A stretch of DNA of 42,869 nucleotides from Dongia mobilis (lineage in GTDB: Bacteria; Pseudomonadota; Alphaproteobacteria; Dongiales; Dongiaceae), in the NCBI RefSeq assembly GCF_945906275.1, contig NZ_CAMDRA010000007.1, positions 1 through 42,869 of the forward strand, in the 5' to 3' direction. Of the stretch, positions 40,946-42,869 are shown one piece after another. Position numbers and translations under genes: made by a program. Below the pieces are notes generated by a model, which worked only from the letters and a program-made list of their open reading frames with translations, did no database searches and was not told the DNA's origin. Positions within the stretch are counted from its first letter, which is position 1. Every line of letters begins with the position of its first letter.

Positions 40946-42127
40946 TCACTTCAGGCTGCTGACGATATCGACGACGTCGAGAGTTTTGCGCGCTGCCGCG
41001 GTCACTGGCAAGAGCATGAACCAGTTTCCGGGATTCTTCATGCTGCCGGCGAAGGTGAGCGCCGCCTCGCCGCTGCCCCAGAAGAAGTCACCGCGCACCG
41101 GTCCATTGATGGCCGTGCCGACATCCTGGGCCATCATCAATCGGCGCAGGGGCGAGCCTTTCTTGGCGGGACCATGATCGATCGGCCAGGACGTATCGAG
41201 CCAGAGCGGCAGGCCCAGCGGCACGAAGGCGGGATCGACGGCAAGGCTGCGGCCCGCGGTCAAGGTCACACCCATGGCGCCGACCGGCCCGTTTTCCTTT
41301 ACCTCGCGGAAGAAGATGAAGCGTGGGTTTCGGTTCATCATGGCCTGCGCTTTTGCCGGATTGGCACGCAGCCAGGTTCGGATCGTCTGCATCGACGCCG
41401 ATTTCCGGTCGATGATGCCTTCCTCGATCATGATCTTGCCGATGGCGACGAAACCTTGCCCGTTATTGCCCGCATAGCCCACGCGCATTTCGGTGCCGTC
41501 GGTCACCTTGACGATGCCGGAACCCTGGATCTGCAGGAAGAAGGCGTCGACCGGATCCTTCAGCCAGAGGAATTCGAGACCCTGGCCGCGCAGGGCACCC
41601 GCTTCGATTTCGGCCCGCGTCAACTTGGTCGGCGATTTCGGGGCGCGATAGAGCGGGTACATGTGGAGCGAATCGGGCTGGCGGGCGGCCTCGATCTCGG
41701 CCTCGTAATAGCCGGTAAAGAGCCCGGCTTTGCCGCGGATATCCTCGGCCACGAAGGGTACGAACCAGCGCTCGAAGAAGGCCCGGGCCAAGGCCGGGTC
41801 CGACTTTCCCTTGAGCTCCACGGCCGCGGCACAGGGCGCCTGCCAATCGCCGGCGAGCCCACCCAGGGCCTTTGGACCGATCGGTTCATCCTGCGGCTTC
41901 TTGAGGAGCACCTTGCAGGAATTGAGCAGTGCCGGCAGGGCTTCGTCGAGCCGGTCATCATCCCAGCCAGGCAGCATCGAATAGGAACTGGGACTGACTT
42001 TGAGGCCGGGCGGTGATTCCGGCGGTGTGCAGGCCACCAGCAGCGAGGCAAGCGCCAGCAGGCAGACACCCGCCAGCAGCCAGGATACCGCGCCTTTGTC
42101 TGGAACGCCGTCTATCTTCCCCTGCAT
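40946..42127 (-). CDS. mltA: Membrane-bound lytic murein transglycosylase A (MltA)
   Basis: Lipoprotein that cuts the peptidoglycan glycan strand, 393 aa. The signal peptide ends in the lipobox LLVAC (Cys at about 33). The MltA domain is recognisable from FFERWFVPFVAEDIRGKAGLFTGYYEAEIEA and YPLYRAPK to FFLQIQGSGIVKVTDGTEMRVGYAGNNGQ; the 3D domain follows (LTAGRSLAVDPAFVPLGLPLWLD, MMAQDVGTAINGPVRGDFFWGSG with the catalytic Asp). Lies 39 bases after the Tim44-like gene, the usual alphaproteobacterial partner. Confidence 0.94.
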   Translation of the reverse strand: MQGKIDGVPDKGAVSWLLAGVCLLALASLLVACTPPESPPGLKVSPSSYSMLPGWDDDRLDEALPALLNSCKVLLKKPQDEPIGPKALGGLAGDWQAPCAAAVELKGKSDPALARAFFERWFVPFVAEDIRGKAGLFTGYYEAEIEAARQPDSLHMYPLYRAPKSPTKLTRAEIEAGALRGQGLEFLWLKDPVDAFFLQIQGSGIVKVTDGTEMRVGYAGNNGQGFVAIGKIMIEEGIIDRKSASMQTIRTWLRANPAKAQAMMNRNPRFIFFREVKENGPVGAMGVTLTAGRSLAVDPAFVPLGLPLWLDTSWPIDHGPAKKGSPLRRLMMAQDVGTAINGPVRGDFFWGSGEAALTFAGSMKNPGNWFMLLPVTAAARKTLDVVDIVSSLK

Positions 42128-42166
42128 CCCCGCCAGCTTCCCCCGACGTGCCGTCGATTGCCGTGC

Positions 42167-42869
42167 CTATTGTGGTGTTTCGGTTGCCACCAACTGCCAA
42201 TTGGGGTCTCGCGACGAGGTATCGCGCGCAAATGTCCAGATGTCGATCAGGATATCGACATGGGTCGGGTCGCCGTCGATCACCGTGCCGCCGGCATCTT
42301 CGGTGACGCTGATCTGTTCGCTGACGAACTTCACCGACACGCGCGCTTCCTTGCCGACCAGCTCGGCGCCGGTGATCTGCGCCTGCGTGATGCCGATCAG
42401 CGTGGTCTTGAGGCGATGGCCGAGCCGGTTCCGTTCGGCAATCGCGGCCGCAAAATTGTCATAGACGCTGCGGGCGAGCAGCGCCTGGAGCGCCTTGACT
42501 TCGCCAGCCGCGAAAGCCTGGACGATCATGTCGAAGGCGATCTTGGCGCCACCGATGAATTCCGGCGCATCAAAGGTCGGGTCCGCCTTGGTGATGGCGG
42601 CGATGCCATCGCGGACAGCTTCCGGCGCGCGGCTGATCTCACCCTCGATCTGGCGCCGGTCGCGCGGCGTCAGGCCACTGCGCGGGCCAGCGTCACGTGG
42701 TTGCGCCGCTGGCTCGGGCAGCACGTCCGGCTCATTCCGCACCACCGTCGGGCGACGGCTGCCGATCTGGATCGGTGCCTCGGGCTCATCGCGCCCCGCC
42801 TGGCGGCGGGCGGCAAGATCCTTCGGATCGGGCCGGGCAAAGGGATCGATGCGACGCTCATTGCCGGTA
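42167..42869 (-). CDS. Tim44/TimA-domain protein (partial, start beyond window)
   Basis: C-terminal 233 codons of a Tim44-like protein; the frame is open to the window edge, beginning TGNERRIDPFARPD, which fits shortly after the N-terminal membrane segment seen in full-length family members. The Tim44 domain spans about the last 150 residues: FIGGAKIAFDMIVQAFAAGEVKALQALLARSVYDNFAAAI, RLKTTLIGITQAQITGAELVGKEARVSVKFVSEQISV and a final WTFARDTSSRDPNWQLVAT, the standard end. Bacterial TimA proteins are inner-membrane anchored; their role is poorly known. Precedes mltA. Confidence 0.9.
   Translation of the reverse strand, partial: TGNERRIDPFARPDPKDLAARRQAGRDEPEAPIQIGSRRPTVVRNEPDVLPEPAAQPRDAGPRSGLTPRDRRQIEGEISRAPEAVRDGIAAITKADPTFDAPEFIGGAKIAFDMIVQAFAAGEVKALQALLARSVYDNFAAAIAERNRLGHRLKTTLIGITQAQITGAELVGKEARVSVKFVSEQISVTEDAGGTVIDGDPTHVDILIDIWTFARDTSSRDPNWQLVATETPQ

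Overview
The window reads as a chromosomal segment of a GC-rich alphaproteobacterium, probably in or near the Rhodospirillales. This rests on the ChvE/Ggu-type sugar uptake operon, the coaE - murI-like - dnaQ ... mltA - Tim44-like cluster typical of alphaproteobacterial chromosomes (often near the origin), the CGTCATCCCCG-type dispersed repeats, and the overall gene style. No phage, IS element, CRISPR array or plasmid function was found.

Region 1 (1-13.6 kb) is a sugar block. On + lie mmsA-mmsB (gguA-gguB; the binding protein is probably just off the left edge), gguC, dgoK, dgoA and galM. On - lie an IlvD/Edd sugar-acid dehydratase and its FadR-type GntR regulator, meeting galM at a perfect 28-bp inverted repeat. 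Together they outline an oxidative De Ley-Doudoroff-like route: sugar uptake, anomer mutarotation, sugar acid dehydration, KDGal phosphorylation, and aldol cleavage to pyruvate plus glyceraldehyde 3-phosphate. The sugar dehydrogenase and lactonase are not in the window. Upstream of the regulator are decayed transporter genes: an ATPase-tail/permease-tail fusion, and a periplasmic binding protein gene with an in-frame TAG. Divergent from the latter is an intact FrcA/FrcC-like ATPase-permease pair, with two FadR-type operators in between.

Region 2 (13.6-18.6 kb) holds a dCache-type chemoreceptor, tRNA-Arg(CCT), a divergent marR/gstA pair with a very clean promoter-operator layout, a flavin-reductase-like protein and a GNAT acetyltransferase. 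Region 3 (18.7-22.5 kb) is a YbhG/YbhF/YbhS-like ABC exporter operon, unusually rich in 15-bp tandem repeats, followed by an unknown lipoprotein. Region 4 (22.5-34.3 kb) contains an NMT1-type binding protein, a trans-3-hydroxyproline dehydratase-like gene overlapping gpsA, uspA with a tandemly duplicated 3' end, two GNAT enzymes, a Sel1-trypsin protease, an aldehyde dehydrogenase broken by an in-frame TAA, a DMT transporter and a CPA1 antiporter fused to a cyclic-nucleotide-binding domain.

Region 5 (34.5 kb to the end) is the coaE - murI-like - dnaQ cluster, a VOC protein, and a long minus-strand run Tim44 - mltA - lutA - lutB - lutC - araC in which the lactate-utilisation genes are tightly joined behind the cell-wall lytic transglycosylase.

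The main unexplained signals are: (i) short tandem duplications repeatedly placed across gene ends, including one that produces five consecutive in-frame stop codons; (ii) two otherwise intact genes each broken by a single stop at a probable glutamine codon; (iii) a fossil piece of an aldehyde dehydrogenase gene near the broken one; and (iv) compact operator/promoter architectures. I did not find a clearly new multi-gene defence or biosynthetic system.
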